From: an uncultured Lachnobacterium sp.
GTDB taxonomy: Bacteria; Bacillota; Clostridia; Lachnospirales; Lachnospiraceae
Direction: 5' to 3'
NCBI GenBank assembly: GCA_900549895.1
Contig: URQG01000136.1
Span: forward strand, 1 to 5,538
Length of the DNA: 5,538 bases
Made by a program: the position numbers and the translations under genes. The notes under the pieces were generated by a model. The model did no database searches. It had not been told where the DNA came from and saw only the letters and a program-made list of their open reading frames with translations. Positions 4,994 to 5,538 of the stretch are shown one piece after another. Every line of letters begins with the position of its first letter. The stretch's first letter is position 1.

Positions 4994-5538
4994 AGTCCTT
5001 AAGTCGTGGATCCATAGCATCACGGAGTCCATCACCTAACATATTAATTGCAAGAACGGTTATCAGAATCGCAACACCCGGCCAGATCATCATGTGCGGG
5101 TATTTCATAATGTAATCTCTTGCTGCCGAACACATAGCGCCCCACTCAGCTGCAGGTGGCTGAATACCTAAACCGATGTAGGAAAGTCCGGCTGCCGACA
5201 TCATCGTTGCACCGATCTGTCCGGTTGTACCGACGATCGTAGGTGCGATAATGTTTGGCATCATATGCTTATACATAATTTTGAATTTAGAACAGTTCAT
5301 TGCTTTGGCGGCCTCGAGATACTCCATCTCACGCTCCTTTAACGCCATGGCACGGGTTCCACGGATAGATCCGGGAATACCTCCGACGGTCAATGCCAGA
5401 ATGGTGTAACCGAATCCGGATCCGAGTGATGCGGAGATGATGATTGCCAGCAGTGTTGCCGGAATTGCCATCCAGACATCACAGATTCGCATGACGATGT
5501 TGTCCACCTCTACGCCGTAATAGCCACCCATTGTTCCA
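4992..5538 (-). CDS. oppC: Oligopeptide/dipeptide ABC transporter permease, OppC/DppC type (5' end outside window)
   Basis: This is the inner-membrane permease subunit of the importer; about 181 C-terminal residues are visible. The reading frame stays open to the window edge, and an in-frame ATG at 5531 is internal, because the text around it (MGGYYGVEVDNIVMRICD) matches the middle of OppC/DppC proteins. About 100 or more residues with the first helices are therefore missing. Numbered from that Met: hydrophobic segments at about 22-54, 94-121 and 148-165; the cytosolic coupling loop EAAKAMNCSKFKIMYKHMMP at 73-92, which docks on the ATPases; and the DppC-like GIQPPAAEWGAM at 122-133. In the EAA loop the usual glycine (EAA-x3-G) is Asn79. 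The end, LGDGLRDAMDPRLKD, is typical of the family. The partner permease OppB and the substrate-binding protein are expected upstream, beyond base 5538. Confidence 0.95.
   Translation of the reverse strand, partial: GTMGGYYGVEVDNIVMRICDVWMAIPATLLAIIISASLGSGFGYTILALTVGGIPGSIRGTRAMALKEREMEYLEAAKAMNCSKFKIMYKHMMPNIIAPTIVGTTGQIGATMMSAAGLSYIGLGIQPPAAEWGAMCSAARDYIMKYPHMMIWPGVAILITVLAINMLGDGLRDAMDPRLKD

Noticed and set aside
4982..5035. GTG/ATG-started extension of oppD into oppC
   Set aside because: The extra 18 residues overlap the conserved oppC C-terminus in another frame, and AGGAGGAG at 4993-4986 fits only the ATG at 4981.
5529..5531. ATG at 5531 as the true start of oppC
   Set aside because: The frame is open to the window edge, and the residues around this Met are internal to OppC/DppC proteins. 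No ribosome binding site can be seen in the 7 bases left before the edge.

Overview
The window suggests a low-to-mid-GC Gram-positive anaerobe of the Clostridia, most likely a gut Lachnospiraceae. The reasons are the strong AGGAGG-type ribosome binding sites, the protein style of the oligopeptide ABC transporter, and the mix of small cytosolic hydrolases next to it. The assignment rests on family resemblance only; there is no rRNA or marker gene here. Bases 1-49 are not biological. They are an Illumina Nextera i5 adapter (P5 tail, 8-base index, Tn5 mosaic end) left on the end of the contig, so real sequence begins at base 50.

Everything from 50 to 5538 is one compact, all-minus-strand gene series, and genes are read from right to left. 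In transcription order: the 3' two-thirds of an OppC/DppC-type permease (4992-5538, 5' end outside the window); the ATPases OppD-like (4007-4981) and OppF-like (3054-4004); an unrecognised four-helix membrane protein (2353-3039); an alpha/beta-hydrolase esterase with a probable N-terminal Ig-like domain (1186-2343); a metallo-beta-lactamase-fold hydrolase (302-1183); and the first 76 codons of a protein resembling the N-terminus of neutral/alkaline ceramidases (50-278), cut off by the adapter. Gaps between genes are 2 to 23 bases, and several ribosome binding sites lie inside or across the stop codon of the preceding gene. The set is therefore almost certainly co-transcribed and in part translationally coupled. 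No promoter, terminator, RNA gene, repeat, CRISPR or mobile element was found, and no stretch over 300 bases lacks a gene.

Taken together, the locus looks like an uptake-and-degrade unit. An Opp/Dpp-family importer brings in a small substrate, and two or three hydrolases without visible export signals (serine esterase, MBL hydrolase, ceramidase-like amidohydrolase) then cleave ester, lactone or amide bonds in it. The substrate cannot be read from the sequence. The points most worth a second look are this transporter-hydrolase linkage, the MBL protein lacking its usual last metal-binding histidine, the altered ABC signature in the OppF-like protein, the unknown membrane protein, and the adapter-made false protein end.
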